64,000 bases of DNA from Alphaproteobacteria bacterium (GCA_022825235.1 JAJDYI010000017.1:62001-126000), one strand, 5' to 3'. Positions 9,735 through 19,221 are shown, counted from the stretch's first letter. The notes: generated from the letters alone by a model not told the origin. Made by a program: numbers and translations.

Positions 9735-10769
9735 TCACCGCCCGGTGTTTGATCTGCTGAACGGTGGTATGCGCTGCTCCTCCACGGCATGACAGGCGAC
9801 AGTGCTATGTCCGTATCGCGCCGGTTCCGGCCTTTCCTGCAGGCATCGTTCGTTGGCGAATGGGCATCGCGGGTGAAATGCGCAGCCCGGCGGTGGATCG
9901 ATCGGATCCGGGACCTCGCCTGGCACCGGCGCCCGTGCCCGTCCGGCCATGGCGACATCCGGGATCGTATCAAGCAGCAGGCGCGAGTACGGATGCTGGG
10001 GGTGGCGAAACAGATCCCCTGCGGTGGCGACTTCGCACAACCGTCCCAGGTACATCACCCCGATACGCGATGACACGTGATTGACGACAGAAAGGTCGTG
10101 GCTGATGAACAGGTACGTCAGGCCGAACCGTTGCTGCAGGTCCTTCATGAGATTGAGGATCTGTGCCTGGACCGACACGTCCAGCGCCGAGGTCGGTTCG
10201 TCGCACACCACGAAGTCTGGGTTGGCAGCGAGCGCGCGGGCGATGGAAATGCGCTGGCGCTGGCCTCCTGAGAATTCGTGCGGATACTTGCGGCCGTCGT
10301 CGGGAGACAGGCCCACCTGCTGCAGCACTTCCGCCACCTTTTCCGTCCGGTCCGACCTGCTGCGGACCAGCCCGAATGCATCGAGAGGCTCCGCCACGAC
10401 ATCCGCCACCCGCCAGCGAGGATTCAGACTCGCGTACGGATCCTGGAAGATCATCTGCATCCGGCGGCGGAGCGGGGCGATGTCCGCCCGCCGCCGTAGG
10501 GCCGCCAAATCGGTTCCGTCAAAGACAACACTTCCCCGGGTGGGCCGGTCGAGGCCGACCACCATGCGCGCTACGGAGGACTTCCCGCAGCCGGATTCAC
10601 CAACCAGACTGAAGGTTTCCCCCCGCCGGATCGAGAACGCCACCCCGTCGACCGCCTTCAGGGCCTGAACCGGCAGCCCTTCCAGGAGGCGCACCAGCCC
10701 GGGTTTCGAGACGTCGAAGGTCTTCGCCAGATCGCGGACTTCGATGAGTGCTTCCGGGGTGTCAGTCAT
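9735..10769 (-). CDS. Peptide/nickel-type ABC transporter ATP-binding protein (DppF/OppF-like)
   Basis: A 344-aa ATPase of a PepT-type importer on the inner face of the cytoplasmic membrane. It has Walker [10 protein letters not shown] (about 60), Q-loop QDPYASLNP, signature FSGGQRQR, Walker [12 protein letters not shown] and H-loop ISHDLS. The C-terminal oligopeptide-type tail has paired cysteines ([15 protein letters not shown]). The ATG at 10769 overlaps the end of the preceding ATPase gene by 8 bp, indicating coupled translation. Upstream in-frame codons to 10961 read through the other gene and were rejected. It is the last gene of the permease-permease-ATPase-ATPase operon. Confidence 0.95.
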   Translation of the reverse strand: MTDTPEALIEVRDLAKTFDVSKPGLVRLLEGLPVQALKAVDGVAFSIRRGETFSLVGESGCGKSSVARMVVGLDRPTRGSVVFDGTDLAALRRRADIAPLRRRMQMIFQDPYASLNPRWRVADVVAEPLDAFGLVRSRSDRTEKVAEVLQQVGLSPDDGRKYPHEFSGGQRQRISIARALAANPDFVVCDEPTSALDVSVQAQILNLMKDLQQRFGLTYLFISHDLSVVNHVSSRIGVMYLGRLCEVATAGDLFRHPQHPYSRLLLDTIPDVAMAGRARAPVPGEVPDPIDPPPGCAFHPRCPFANERCLQERPEPARYGHSTVACHAVEEQRIPPFSRSNTGR

Positions 10770-11739
10770 CTGCGCACCCGTCATCGAAGAGCAGGCAGGC
10801 GACCGATGCCGAATCCGCCACCATCCGCAAGGCGGGACGAGTCTCGCGGCACCGCTCCGACGCGTCCGGACACCGGGGGTGGAAGGCGCACCCCACCGGA
10901 ATCTCGTGCAGGCGCGGCATGGCCCCGTCGATCTGCGCCAGAGGTGCGCTGTCGCTTCCAAGGCGTGGGATCGATTCCATCAGACCCTGCGTATACGGGT
11001 GGTTGGGGGATCTCAGGATCTGGCGGACGGGCCCGACTTCGACGATGCGCCCCGCGTACATCACAGCCACACGATCCGCGGTTTCGGCAATCACGCCCAT
11101 GTCGTGGGTGATGAGCATGATCGCCGTGCCGTGTTCCCGGCACAGCCGCTTGAGCAGCGCGATGATTTGCGACTGGATCGAGACGTCGAGTGCCGTGGTC
11201 GGCTCATCGGCGATGATGAGCCGGGGGGCCGCGCAGATAGCCAGGGCAATCACCACACGCTGGCGCATCCCGCCGGAGAATTCGTGCGGATAGGCGTCGA
11301 TCCGCTGTGCGGGCGCCGGAATGCCGACCTCCTCCAAGAGGCGAAGCGCGTGCCGGCGGGCGTCCGCGGCGGTTCGGTCGGAGTGCGCGAGGATGGTCTC
11401 GACCAACTGCTGGCCGACGGTGAAGAGCGGATTGAGGCTGGTCAGCGGATCCTGGAAAACCGAGCCGATTTCCCTCCCCCGGATGTGACGTTTGGCGTCA
11501 TCCGGCAAGCAGTCGATGCGCCGGCCCGCAAACCGGATCTCCCCGCCCGCGATCCGACCCGGCGGTTCAATGAGCCCGATGATGGCCGCACCGGTTACTG
11601 ACTTCCCGGCTCCCGACTCGCCAACCACGCCGAGGACCTCGCCGGCATCGATCGACAGGGAAACATCGTCGACGGCCACGAGCGTGCGCTGACGCGCGGG
11701 GAATTCGACCCGCAGGCGGTCGACTTGCAGCAGTGCCAT
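10762..11739 (-). CDS. Peptide/nickel-type ABC transporter ATP-binding protein (DppD/OppD-like)
   Basis: A 325-aa ATPase pairing with the DppF-like protein. It shows Walker [11 protein letters not shown]-loop QDPLTSLNP, signature FSGGMRQR, Walker [12 protein letters not shown] and H-loop THDMG. The C-terminal tail carries [15 protein letters not shown]. The ATG at 11739 follows the permease stop by 5 bp. A much longer in-frame reading up to 12282 lies over the permease gene in another frame and is not real. D-type subunits normally energise import together with F-type ones. The transported substrate is unknown. Confidence 0.95.
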   Translation of the reverse strand: MALLQVDRLRVEFPARQRTLVAVDDVSLSIDAGEVLGVVGESGAGKSVTGAAIIGLIEPPGRIAGGEIRFAGRRIDCLPDDAKRHIRGREIGSVFQDPLTSLNPLFTVGQQLVETILAHSDRTAADARRHALRLLEEVGIPAPAQRIDAYPHEFSGGMRQRVVIALAICAAPRLIIADEPTTALDVSIQSQIIALLKRLCREHGTAIMLITHDMGVIAETADRVAVMYAGRIVEVGPVRQILRSPNHPYTQGLMESIPRLGSDSAPLAQIDGAMPRLHEIPVGCAFHPRCPDASERCRETRPALRMVADSASVACLLFDDGCADD

Positions 11740-11744
11740 GATGG

Positions 11745-12683
11745 CTACCGCAGTTTCGGGTTCAGGGCGTCCCGCAGCCAGTCGCCGAGAAGGTTCACCG
11801 CGAGGACGAGGATCGCCAGGGCCGCCCCAGGGAAGATGGTGATCCACCACTCGCCGGAGAACAGGAAATCGTTGCCGATCCGGATCAGGGTCCCGAGCGA
11901 GGGTTCGGTCGGCGGCACGCCGACACCCAGGAAGGAAAGGGTGGCTTCCGTGATGATGGCGACGGCCAGGTGGATCGTCGCGATCACCAGCACCGGGCCC
12001 ATCGTGTTTGGAAGAATGTGTTTCAGCATGATCATCAGGGGATGAATGCCGATCAGTCGGGCTGCCTGGACGTACTCCTTGTTCTTCTCGACCAGCGTGG
12101 TGCCGCGCACGGTGCGAGCGTACTGCACCCATCCGGAGATGCCGATTGCGAGGATCAGGACGGGAATCGCCAGCTGATCCTGCATGTGTGCCGGCAGGGC
12201 GCTGCGCAGCACGCCGTTGAGCAGCAGCGCGATCAGGATGGTCGGGAATGACAGCTGGATTTCTGCCGTTCGCATGATCCATGCGTCAAGGCGGCCACCG
12301 GCGTATCCGGCAAGAAGCCCGAGACCGACGCCGAGAATGAGCGCGAGGGCGACCGAGGCGAGCCCTACGCCGATCGAAACCCGGGATCCGTAGAGAATCG
12401 CTGACAGAACGTCGCGGCCCTGGTCATCGCTGCCCAGCAGGAAACCGTGGTCTTCGCCGGCCATCCACGACGGCGGGACGTGCGCATCGAGAATGCTAAG
12501 CGACGACAGGTCGAACGGGTCCTGCGGGGCGATCAGGGGAGCGAGGAGCGCCCCGAGCAGCATGATCACCGTAACGGCGGTGGCGACGACGACCGTCGGG
12601 GAGCGGGAGAAGCTAAACCACAGGTCGCTGTCGAGGAGGCGCCTGCGCGCCGTTCCTGGCGGGTCGGGCATGGGCGCAGTCAT
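11745..12683 (-). CDS. Peptide-type ABC transporter permease (DppC/OppC-like)
   Basis: A 312-aa inner-membrane protein. It has an N-terminal segment before TM1 (VVVATAVTVIMLLGALLAP), a periplasmic loop with the conserved LLGSDDQGRDVLSAILYGSR, and several further membrane helices. The EAA coupling motif appears around EYVQAARLIG, and the family signature EATLSFLGVGVPP is intact. It starts 10 bp downstream of the DppB-like gene and forms the translocation pore with it. Confidence 0.94.
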   Translation of the reverse strand: MTAPMPDPPGTARRRLLDSDLWFSFSRSPTVVVATAVTVIMLLGALLAPLIAPQDPFDLSSLSILDAHVPPSWMAGEDHGFLLGSDDQGRDVLSAILYGSRVSIGVGLASVALALILGVGLGLLAGYAGGRLDAWIMRTAEIQLSFPTILIALLLNGVLRSALPAHMQDQLAIPVLILAIGISGWVQYARTVRGTTLVEKNKEYVQAARLIGIHPLMIMLKHILPNTMGPVLVIATIHLAVAIITEATLSFLGVGVPPTEPSLGTLIRIGNDFLFSGEWWITIFPGAALAILVLAVNLLGDWLRDALNPKLR

Positions 12684-12693
12684 TCGAACGGAC

Positions 12694-13680
12694 TCATGAG
12701 CGGGCTTCGGCGTTGCGCGCGGACCGCAGCCGCGGATCGATGACGTAGTAGAGGATGTCGACCACGAGGTTGATGGCGACGACGATGAAAGCGATCAGGA
12801 TCAGGTAGGCGGACATGATCGGAATGTCGACGGTCTGGATGGACTGGAGGAACAGGAGACCCATGCCGGGCCACTGAAACACGGTCTCGGTGATGATCGC
12901 GAACGCGATGATCGAGCCCAACTGCAGCCCGGTCACGGTGATGACCGGGACCAACGCATTTTTCAGCGCGTGCCGGAAATGGATCACGCGGTCGGGCAGG
13001 CCGCGGGCCCGGGCAAACTTGATGTAGTCTGTCCGCAGCACTTCCAGCATCTCCGAACGCACGAGTCGCATGATGAGTGTCATCTGGAACAGTCCGAGGG
13101 TGATCGATGGCAGGATCAGAGCCTTCAGCCCGGTCGTGGTCAGCAGTCCCGTCGACCACCAGCCGAGGTCGACCACGTCGCCGCGCCCGAACGAGGGAAG
13201 CCAACCCAGGATCACGGCAAACACGAAGATCAGCAGAATGCCGATCAGGAAGGTCGGAAGCGACACACCGATCAGGGACACCGTCATCAGCACGTGCGAG
13301 AGCCACGTGTTGCGATGCAGGCCGGTGTACACCCCGATGGGGACCCCGAACGCCAGTGCGAACAGCGCTGACAAGATGGAAAGCTCGAGAGTCGCCGGCA
13401 TGCGCGACAGGATCATGTCTGCGACCGGCTTCTTGTGCTGGTAAGAGATGCCGAAATCGAAGGTGGTGGCGGCGGACACGAAACGGCCGAATTGCACCAG
13501 GACCGGGTCATTGAGACCCAGGGTTTCCCTGAGTTCCTCGCGCTCCTCCAGAGTCGTCTCGATGCCCACCATCTGATGCACCGGATCGCCGATGAACTGA
13601 AACATCAAGAAGGCGATCAGCGCGACGAAGAACATCACCAGCAGTGACTGCGCCAACCGTTTCAGGATGAAGGCAAGCAT
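12694..13680 (-). CDS. Peptide-type ABC transporter permease (DppB/OppB-like)
   Basis: A 328-aa inner-membrane permease beginning MLAFILKRLAQSLLVMFFV. Family signatures are present: a periplasmic loop with the helix LREEL-like ETLGLNDP, TLELSILSALFALAFGVPIG, the EAA region RTDYIKFARARGL, and AFAIITETVFQWPGMG near the C-terminus. The ATG at 13680 was chosen over an extension to 13794 because it gives the canonical N-terminal helix. It is the first gene of the four-gene transporter operon. The binding protein is encoded 1.4 kb away on the same strand, beyond an oppositely oriented hydrolase gene. Confidence 0.94.
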   Translation of the reverse strand: MLAFILKRLAQSLLVMFFVALIAFLMFQFIGDPVHQMVGIETTLEEREELRETLGLNDPVLVQFGRFVSAATTFDFGISYQHKKPVADMILSRMPATLELSILSALFALAFGVPIGVYTGLHRNTWLSHVLMTVSLIGVSLPTFLIGILLIFVFAVILGWLPSFGRGDVVDLGWWSTGLLTTTGLKALILPSITLGLFQMTLIMRLVRSEMLEVLRTDYIKFARARGLPDRVIHFRHALKNALVPVITVTGLQLGSIIAFAIITETVFQWPGMGLLFLQSIQTVDIPIMSAYLILIAFIVVAINLVVDILYYVIDPRLRSARNAEARS

Positions 13681-14211
13681 CGTCGTGGTTCTTGTCTCTC
13701 TGGGGCCGGTCACCCGACCGGCCGTTACGGCGACGATCAGGCATGACGTTCCGGTCGGCACGGGCAAACGCAACCGCCGCCGCGTACTAAACATGCCCGC
13801 CCGCCGCCAGCGGCGCCAATGTCCGATTCGATGTCATCGCGATCCGCGCGCGGCCCGGCCGCGCGGTCGGCAGCAACGCACACTGTCAACCCCGTCGATC
13901 GCCGCGGCGACCAGGACGGCAGTTGGCCCCAAGGGCGAGCGCCGCGGCCGGTGCCTGGCCAGCACCTCCCACGGGAGGAGTTCGCCGCGACCTTGGACGC
14001 TGTGCGGCTCTGGCCGGCTGACGCTAGGCTACGGCGCAGTCGTGGTGGCGGTACTCCTGACGACCGGGCCAGGTGGGCATCCCGAAGCGGGTGGTTCCGG
14101 TGGCACGACCTGAAGGAAGAGGAGAAGCCTTGGAAAACTCTCGCGTCTTTCTTGCAGACCGTTCAAGAACGATCTGCTTCCGGTTGATCGTTCCGGTGAG
14201 TGGAGTCAGCC
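13681..14211. other. Divergent intergenic region (transporter operon / hydrolase)
   Basis: About 530 bp between the divergent permease and hydrolase genes, with no supported coding sequence. It must carry promoters in both directions. The clearest element is the near-perfect palindrome at 14155-14176, described separately. Confidence 0.6.
14155..14176. promoter_or_regulatory. 22-bp imperfect palindrome upstream of hydrolase
   Basis: Two 10-bp arms, CAGACCGTTC and GAACGATCTG, separated by AA and matching at 9 of 10 positions. The site lies about 35 bp before the hydrolase ATG, a position fitting an operator. Which regulator binds is unknown, since no regulator gene is adjacent. Confidence 0.45.
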
Positions 14212-15012
14212 ATGCCGTTCGCTGAAACCCCTACTGGCAGGCTGCATTTCCAGGTGCTGGATGCAGTGCCTCAATGGGTCACGGAGCCGGAGACAGTCCT
14301 CTTCCATCACGGAGTTGCCGCCAACCTGCATCTCTGGTCCCGGTGGATTCCGGAATTGGCCGACCGATATCGAATTGTTCGCTTTGATACCCGGGGGTAT
14401 GGCGGCTCGGCGGCGGCAGGCAAGGATTTCGAGTACACATTCGAAGCCCTCACGGACGATGTGCTGGCTGTTGCGGACGCCGCCGACACCGGGAAATTCC
14501 ATTTTGTCGGCGAGTCAATGGGCGGCACGATTGGCGTGGCGCTGGCTCTCCGCGCGCCGGAGCGCCTGCATAGCCTGATCCTCTCGAATGCGGCGGCGCG
14601 TGGCGGTCAGATCCAGAACGTCGATGGCTGGAGGGCGATTGCCGACGGCGACGGCGCCAGTGGCTGGGCCCGGCAGATGATGGAATGGCGCTTCTATCCG
14701 GACATGCTGGATCGTGAGGTGTACGACTGGTTCAAGGGTGTCCACGAAGCGAGTTCGATGGACGTCAACCTGGCGCTGGCCGACTTGCTGCTGCAGGCCG
14801 ACTTCATGCAGCAGTTGGAAGCCATCGACGTACCGACGTTGCTGTTGGTCCCCGAGGCGAGCCCCTTCATTGCACTCGATCTCATGGCCGAGATGCGGCG
14901 CCGGCTGCCGCAGGCGGAACTGCAGGTGTTCGCACACTCCAAGCACGGCCTGCCATTGTCCCATGGCCCGCAGTGCGCGGCCGTGGCGCGGAACTTCCTG
15001 GACCGCCAGTAA
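14212..15012 (+). CDS. Alpha/beta hydrolase (3-oxoadipate enol-lactonase-like)
   Basis: A 266-aa cytoplasmic alpha/beta-hydrolase. It has the oxyanion region FHHGVAANLHLW (about 33-44), the arginine-containing loop FDTRGYGGS and the nucleophile elbow GESMGG (Ser near 102). A late histidine in HSKHGLPLSHGP completes the triad. The overall pattern resembles enol-lactonase/PcaD-like enzymes, but the substrate is not determinable. The ATG at 14212 has GGAG 7 bases upstream; a GTG at 14200 is an alternative. It sits, in the opposite direction, between the peptide-type transporter operon and its binding protein gene. It might therefore act on an imported ester or lactone. Confidence 0.85.
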   Translation: MPFAETPTGRLHFQVLDAVPQWVTEPETVLFHHGVAANLHLWSRWIPELADRYRIVRFDTRGYGGSAAAGKDFEYTFEALTDDVLAVADAADTGKFHFVGESMGGTIGVALALRAPERLHSLILSNAAARGGQIQNVDGWRAIADGDGASGWARQMMEWRFYPDMLDREVYDWFKGVHEASSMDVNLALADLLLQADFMQQLEAIDVPTLLLVPEASPFIALDLMAEMRRRLPQAELQVFAHSKHGLPLSHGPQCAAVARNFLDRQ

Positions 15013-15120
15013 TCCTCGGGACCCTGACGGCAGCTCGCGCGGCCCAGGCGGTCGCAAAGGCCCCGGTCTTCGCCGGGAGCGCCCGCGCCTGCGGTTCCCG
15101 GTCGGACCCGCCCTGGGGCG

Positions 15121-16698
15121 TTACCGGATGTTCACGTAGTACAACATGAACTGGTTGTCGGGGCGCTGCCTCAGATCGACGCGGTCGCTCTTTCCCCAGG
15201 CGAGACCCTGCTGGTGGAGGGGGATGTAACTGAAATCGTCGTGCACCACCCGGTAGGCCTCGGCGATCATGGCGTCCCGCGCCGTGGCGTCGGTCTCGAC
15301 GAGCACCTTGGCCGTGAGCGCGTCGACCGCCGGATTGCAGTAGTTGCCGAGATTGAACTTGCCCGCGCCGTCAGCCTCCTGACAGTGGACCAGGTTGTAC
15401 AGGACGTTCCAGCTGTCGAAGCTGCCCGGGGTCCAGCCAAGCAGATAGAAGCTCGTCTGGTAGGCGGGTCCCAGGACCTTCTTGAAAAAGAGTGCCTTTG
15501 GCTGGGCCAGCAGCTTCACCCTGATGCCGACCTTGGCAAGCATTGCGCTGACGGCAATGCATATCCGTTCGTCATTGACATAACGGTTATTCGGGCAATC
15601 CATCCCGATCTCGAAGCCGTCCGGGAAACCAGCGTCGGCCAGCAGCTGTCTGGCTGCTTCCGGATCGTAGGCGTGTCGCTCGAACTCGCCCGCCCGCGCG
15701 AACAGCGCGGGTGAGATCATCAGGGCGGAGGGAGTGGCGAGATCCCGCATGACCTTGCTGCGGATCGCCTCGACATCGATCGCATGGTACAGGGCGGCCC
15801 GTACCCGCTTGTCTTTGAAAGGATTGCCTCCCCGAACGTCGGATTCCAGCAGTTCGTCGCGGCCCTGATCGAACCCGAGAAAGATCGTTCGCAGCTCCGG
15901 GCCCATCAGGACGGACGTCCCGTCGTTTGTCTGCACGCGTCCGATGTCCTGCACGGGCACGGGATACGCCATGTCGACCTGCCCGGACAGCAGTGCGGCG
16001 ACCCGGGTTGCGTCCGAGCTGATGGGCGTCATCACCACTTCAGTCAGGTTGTGTTTGGGCCGATCCCACCAGTCCGGGTTCGGCTTCAAGACCGTCCTTA
16101 CGTCGGTTTCGCGTTCCACCACCATGAACGGGCCGGTGCCGTTGGTGTGAAAGTTCGCATAGTTCTCCGTGCCGGCAGTGACGCTGGCCGGCCGCACCGC
16201 GTTGTGTGCTTCCGTCCACTCCCTGTCCATGATGAACCAGGTGCCCCATTCAGAGTGGAGGATCGGATTGGGCGCAGGGGAGATGAAGTCCACGGTGTAA
16301 TCGTCGACCTTGACCACCTTGACGTCCGACCCGATGCGGGTCTTGAGATCTGAGCCCGCCGCCCGCACCCGATCTGCCGAAAACACCACATCGTCCGCGT
16401 TGAAGTCGTTTCCGTTATGGAACTGCACGCCTTTCCGCAGGTGGAACCGCCATCGCGTTGGTTCCAGTGCTTCCCAGCGTTCGGCCAGGGCTGGCTCGAT
16501 CTCCAGGTCAGGATTGCGCCGGATCAGGCCCTCGTAGACGTTGCCGAGGAAACCGAGCGTGAAGGTCTCGTTCAGTACGTAGGGATCGAGGCCCTGGGCA
16601 TCACCTTGGAATGCCCATCGGAGCGTCTTTGCCTCGACTGCGCCGGCCGCCAACGCGGCGACCATGGCCGCAGCAAGGGCCTTCCGTCCTTGTATCAC
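15121..16698 (-). CDS. Peptide-type ABC transporter substrate-binding protein (family 5)
   Basis: A 525-aa periplasmic protein with a signal peptide (ALAAAMVAALAAGAVEA) and the family 5 features. These include RWAFQGDAQGLDPY at the mature N-terminus, LAERWEALEPTRWRFHLRKG, FHNGNDFNADDVVFS and, later, RAALYHAIDVEAI. The start is GTG at 16698, preceded by GGGAGAG at a good distance. It is the most likely binding protein for the permease/ATPase operon at 9735-13680. It is separated from that operon by the opposite-strand hydrolase and so has its own promoter. Ligand specificity (peptide, opine, glutathione, nickel or others) is not predictable. Confidence 0.94.
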   Translation of the reverse strand: MIQGRKALAAAMVAALAAGAVEAKTLRWAFQGDAQGLDPYVLNETFTLGFLGNVYEGLIRRNPDLEIEPALAERWEALEPTRWRFHLRKGVQFHNGNDFNADDVVFSADRVRAAGSDLKTRIGSDVKVVKVDDYTVDFISPAPNPILHSEWGTWFIMDREWTEAHNAVRPASVTAGTENYANFHTNGTGPFMVVERETDVRTVLKPNPDWWDRPKHNLTEVVMTPISSDATRVAALLSGQVDMAYPVPVQDIGRVQTNDGTSVLMGPELRTIFLGFDQGRDELLESDVRGGNPFKDKRVRAALYHAIDVEAIRSKVMRDLATPSALMISPALFARAGEFERHAYDPEAARQLLADAGFPDGFEIGMDCPNNRYVNDERICIAVSAMLAKVGIRVKLLAQPKALFFKKVLGPAYQTSFYLLGWTPGSFDSWNVLYNLVHCQEADGAGKFNLGNYCNPAVDALTAKVLVETDATARDAMIAEAYRVVHDDFSYIPLHQQGLAWGKSDRVDLRQRPDNQFMLYYVNIR

Positions 16699-17036
16699 GC
16701 AAACTCTCCCGTTCGCATTGGGTCTGCGCAGGGTCTCTAGGAGAGCTCGCGCCTAGCGACCTGACCGCGGACCTCCCATTGTGCCCCGGTCACTGCACGC
16801 CCCCGCTATACATCGCTCCGGGGCGTCCCGCCAGCCGGACGGCGGTGTATCCGGACGGAACGATGGACTTGTGCTGGAGCGGCCTTCCGTCCGGTCTCGT
16901 CGGTCGCGAGGCGGCAATTTAGGTGAACCCCTCACGCGTCCTCGCCTGAAGATTCCTGGGTCAAGACGACAGGAGTTGTGGCAGGCCGCCGCGCCGCGAG
17001 GGAACGGGCCCCCGGGGATGGCAGGTACGCCGTCAG
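16699..17036. other. Intergenic region upstream of binding-protein gene
   Basis: About 340 bp between the rpoH stop and the binding-protein start, both minus strand. No coding sequence is supported. A GC-rich palindrome, CCCCGGGG, lies downstream of rpoH without a T tract. The rest should carry the binding-protein promoter. Confidence 0.5.
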
Positions 17037-17966
17037 TCAGCCAGCGTCGATGACCTGATCCGAGGGCGGCAGCGCCTTCAGCGCCATCGGCACCTGTTCG
17101 TTGCGAGCCACGGCGTCACGCATGGATGCCTGGACCTTCTGGAAGGCGCGGACCTCGATCTGACGGATTCGCTCACGGCTGACACCGAACTCGTCACTCA
17201 GCGACTCGAGCGTGCGCGACGGTTCGCGCAGCCTGCGTTCGGTGAAGATCCGTCGCTCGCGGTCACTCAGCTCGGCGAGGGCCCGGCCCAGGAGGGCACG
17301 CCGTTGCGCCAGCTCTTCGGATTCGGCCAATGCCTCTTCGATATCCTCTTCGTCGCTCTCGACCCAGTCCAGCCATTCCGAGCCGTCTTCAGTGTCGCCG
17401 ACAGGGGCATTCAATGACTGGTCGGCGCCGGCTAGACGCCGGTTCATGGACACGACCTCGCGCTCCGGGACATCCATGCGGCGGGCAATTTCCTGGACCT
17501 GCTCGGGCGCGAGGTCGCCGCTGTCAATGAGCTGGAGGTCATTCTTCATCCGACGGAGCCCGAAGAACAGTTTCTTCTGGGCGGCGGTCGTGCCGATCTT
17601 CACGAGTGACCAGGAGTGCAGGACGTATTCGGTGACTGCCGCGCGGATCCACCACATCGCGTACGTAGAAAGACGGAATCCCTTTTCCGGGTCGAATCGC
17701 TTGACCGCTTCCATGAGCCCGATGTTCGCTTCCTGGATGAGGTCGGTGACCGGCAGGCCGTACCCGCGGAAGCGCATCGCGATCTTCGCGGCGAGGCGCA
17801 GGTGGCTGGTCACGAGCCGGTGGGCCGCGTCGATGTCCTGGTGCTGACGCCACGCCGTGGCGTCCATGTACTCCTCTTCCCGGCTCAGCATCGGGAACCG
17901 GTTGATTTCCTTTAGGTAGCGCGCCAGTCCTGTTTGGGTGAGGACCGGCAGTGCGAGGTTGGCCAT
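17037..17966 (-). CDS. rpoH: RNA polymerase heat-shock sigma factor RpoH (sigma-32)
   Basis: A 309-aa sigma-70-family factor. Region 2 is clear (ANIGLMEAVKRFDPEKGF, then STYAMWWIRAAVTEYVL). It is followed by the RpoH box QKKLFFGLRRMK near residue 130, which separates sigma-32 from other sigma factors. Region 4 is ERRIFTERRLREPSRTLESL with [17 protein letters not shown]. Sigma-32 directs heat-shock and protein-quality-control genes. It lies 53 bp downstream of rluD on the same strand, a conserved alphaproteobacterial arrangement. Many alphaproteobacteria carry several rpoH copies; whether this is the only one cannot be told. Confidence 0.95.
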   Translation of the reverse strand: MANLALPVLTQTGLARYLKEINRFPMLSREEEYMDATAWRQHQDIDAAHRLVTSHLRLAAKIAMRFRGYGLPVTDLIQEANIGLMEAVKRFDPEKGFRLSTYAMWWIRAAVTEYVLHSWSLVKIGTTAAQKKLFFGLRRMKNDLQLIDSGDLAPEQVQEIARRMDVPEREVVSMNRRLAGADQSLNAPVGDTEDGSEWLDWVESDEEDIEEALAESEELAQRRALLGRALAELSDRERRIFTERRLREPSRTLESLSDEFGVSRERIRQIEVRAFQKVQASMRDAVARNEQVPMALKALPPSDQVIDAG

Positions 17967-18019
17967 GCGTGGACCGCCCGGCGAGCAGAAGGGTGTTAGG
18001 CGTGGAGGAAACTTGCCTC

Positions 18020-19048
18020 CTATAGATGACGCTTGTGCGCCGTTTGATCAAGGGCTGCGGGAGAATTCTGGCGGGCCGCCTGCAGGTCCGCGACGAGCTG
18101 TTCCAGGTCGGGCGGGGGGTTGGCCTCGAGGCGGAGTGCCGACCCGGTCACCGGATGGGTCAGCGTCAGTTGGTGCGCGTGAAGCGCCTGGCGTGGGAAG
18201 GCGGCGAGGCCGGACCGGAGCGATGAATGGAGCTTGGCGGACGGGGTGCGCGCACGGCCGTAGAGCGTGTCTCCCACCAGCGGACACTGGACCGAAGCGA
18301 GATGCACCCGAACCTGGTGGGTGCGCCCGGTCCCGAGTTGGCACTCCAGCAGGCTGACTTCCCTGTTCACGTCGAACAGCGTGCGATAGCGCGTGTCCGC
18401 TGCCCGTCCACCCCGCGCCACCACCGCCATTCGAGTTCGGTGCCTGGGATGCCGGCCGATGGGGCGGTCGATGCGACCGATTCTGGGGACCGGCACGTCC
18501 CAGCAGATCGCAAGGTACGTACGCTTCACTTCGCGGGCCGATATGGCCGCCGCGAGGCGAATGTGCGCTTCGTCCGTTTTGGCAGCAATGATCAGACCGG
18601 ACGTATCCCGGTCCAGCCGGTGCACGATCCCCGGGCGCGCCACGCCCCCGATGCCCGAGAGACTGTCGCCGCAGTGGGCGAGCAGGGCATTCACGAGGGT
18701 GTCTCCATGGTGGCCGGGTGCGGGATGCACGACGAGGCCGGGTTGCTTGTTGACTACGATCAGGTGTTCATCCTCGTAGGTAATGTCGAGGGGGATGGCT
18801 GCGGCAGGCTGTGCGGGCGGGAGCGGAGGAGGAATCCGGACCCCGATCCGGGCGCCGGGACGGACGATGTGCGCGGGGTCATAAACGGCCACCCCATCGA
18901 GGCTGACCTCGCCCGCCTCGATCAATGCCTTGGCCCGCGACCGGCTCAACGCCGCCACTTCGGCAGCCACCAGCCGATCGATCCGCATCGGTTGCGCGTC
19001 CTGCGGTACGATCCAGTCAATTTTATGGGAAGGGCCAGTGGGGGGCAC
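18020..19048 (-). CDS. rluD: 23S rRNA pseudouridine synthase, RluA/RluD family
   Basis: About 342 aa with an N-terminal S4 RNA-binding domain (MRIDRLVAAEVAALSRSRAK, VSLDGVAV) and an RluA catalytic domain. The catalytic aspartate is in GIVHRLDRDTSGL, and LGTGRTHQVRVHL and VGDTLYGR are also canonical. RluD modifies helix 69 of 23S rRNA. The start is uncertain: GTG at 19048 gives a family-like N-terminus (IDWIVPQDAQ aligns with the usual VPxxA segment). GTG at 19081 and ATG at 18988 are alternatives. The 19048 start lies only two bases from the start of a divergent small gene. It precedes rpoH on the same strand. Confidence 0.93.
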   Translation of the reverse strand: MPPTGPSHKIDWIVPQDAQPMRIDRLVAAEVAALSRSRAKALIEAGEVSLDGVAVYDPAHIVRPGARIGVRIPPPLPPAQPAAAIPLDITYEDEHLIVVNKQPGLVVHPAPGHHGDTLVNALLAHCGDSLSGIGGVARPGIVHRLDRDTSGLIIAAKTDEAHIRLAAAISAREVKRTYLAICWDVPVPRIGRIDRPIGRHPRHRTRMAVVARGGRAADTRYRTLFDVNREVSLLECQLGTGRTHQVRVHLASVQCPLVGDTLYGRARTPSAKLHSSLRSGLAAFPRQALHAHQLTLTHPVTGSALRLEANPPPDLEQLVADLQAARQNSPAALDQTAHKRHL

Positions 19049-19050
19049 GG

Positions 19051-19221
19051 TTGCTGAATCTCCCTCAGGACAGAACTGCACGCATCCTGCTGGTCGTGGT
19101 GATCGTGATGGGGGCGGCCATCCTGGCCGGTACAGCCGTACTGATCGTAGCGCTCATCGATCTCGCCAGTCAGCTGGGATCGGGCGCACCGGCTCTCCCC
19201 GTGGCGGGCCGGCATGCCTGA
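19051..19221 (+). CDS. Small single-pass membrane protein (56 aa)
   Basis: A short frame beginning at TTG, with GGGGGG just upstream. It encodes NLPQDRTARILL and then one long hydrophobic helix (VVVIVMGAAILAGTAVLIVAL), ending in a short periplasmic or cytoplasmic tail. Its stop overlaps the ATG of the following JAMM gene by 8 bp, the usual sign of translational coupling. In several alphaproteobacteria a small membrane protein (DUF6476-like) sits beside the rluA/rluD-type gene, and this may be a shorter relative. That comparison is from memory and unverified. The start codon is the weakest part of the call. Confidence 0.5.
   Translation: MLNLPQDRTARILLVVVIVMGAAILAGTAVLIVALIDLASQLGSGAPALPVAGRHA

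Noticed and set aside
11740-12282. A 506-aa ATPase with a long N-terminal extension
   Set aside because: The extension lies over the DppC-like permease in another frame. The ATPase starts at 11739 just after the permease stop.
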